Origin: Barnesiella sp.
Lineage (GTDB): Bacteria; Bacteroidota; Bacteroidia; Bacteroidales; Muribaculaceae
Reading direction: 5' to 3'
Length of the DNA stretch: 5,660 nt
Assembly: GCA_014801065.1 (NCBI GenBank)
Contig: JAAVEX010000068.1
Coordinates: 14,615-20,274 of the forward strand
Shown here piece by piece: positions 5,633-5,660 of the stretch. The position numbers were made by a program, and so were the translations under genes. How positions within the stretch are numbered: position 1 is the stretch's first letter; the number at the start of each line of letters is the position of its first letter. The notes under the pieces are model-generated. The model did not search any database. It was not told where the DNA came from and worked only from the letters and a program-made list of their open reading frames with translations.

Positions 5633-5660
5633 GACTGATGAAAGCTTTGAAAAAGCGCCC

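Larger units (their letters stand above)
5528..5660. other. Intergenic region upstream of the operon, to window edge
   Basis: This 133-nt stretch contains no convincing gene. It is AT-rich near the PAP2 start and holds the weak promoter candidate, the inverted repeat at 5617-5632 and a small palindrome AAAGCTTT at 5641-5648. The minus strand is open from the edge to a TAA at 5559-5561 (33 codons), so the tail of an upstream gene cannot be ruled out, but the translation shows no recognisable family character. Confidence 0.5.

Noticed and set aside
5620..5660. Possible plus-strand gene start (MRALRLMKALKKRP) running off the window
   Set aside because: The GGAG is only two bases from the ATG, only 13 codons are visible, and Bacteroidota rarely use strong Shine-Dalgarno sites. 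It cannot be judged from this window.

Overview
The window looks like chromosomal DNA from a member of the Bacteroidales, plausibly a gut Muribaculaceae-type organism of moderate GC. Four things suggest this: a lipoprotein whose signal cysteine is followed by an acidic stretch typical of surface lipoproteins in this phylum, the long three-domain form of IspG, an exact match to the Bacteroidota -7 promoter consensus TAnnTTTG, and the absence of strong Shine-Dalgarno sites. The taxonomic call is inference; there is no rRNA or other direct marker.

All five convincing genes lie on the minus strand, so the window reads from right to left. At the right edge (5528-5660) is an AT-rich intergenic stretch with a weak promoter candidate and a near-perfect palindrome. 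Then come four tightly packed genes that look like one operon: a PAP2-family membrane phosphatase (4919-5527); purE (4402-4908), 10 nt further on; ispG (2714-4396), starting 5 nt after the purE stop or overlapping it if a TTG start is used; and ribD (1692-2723), whose likely TTG start lies inside the end of ispG. A 235-nt non-coding stretch (1457-1691) follows. It holds a good promoter match and several dyads. Last is a monocistronic-looking surface lipoprotein gene of DUF6242 type (26-1456) that ends just before the left edge.

The four-gene block covers separate housekeeping pathways: de novo purine synthesis (PurE), the last-but-one step of MEP isoprenoid synthesis (IspG), the early riboflavin pathway (RibD), and a lipid-phosphate phosphatase that could act on polyprenyl or phosphatidylglycerol phosphates. 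PAP2 and IspG may share a link through polyprenyl carrier lipids; otherwise the grouping looks like shared expression of core metabolism. The lipoprotein is transcribed separately and probably displayed on the cell surface.

I found no mobile element, CRISPR array, tRNA or rRNA, and no clear new multi-gene system. The points most worth a second look are the dyad-rich promoter and leader of the lipoprotein gene, the apparently shortened middle domain of IspG, an alanine in PurE where a histidine is usual, and the non-ATG start coupling of ribD. Most long open frames on the plus strand are antisense shadows of these genes.
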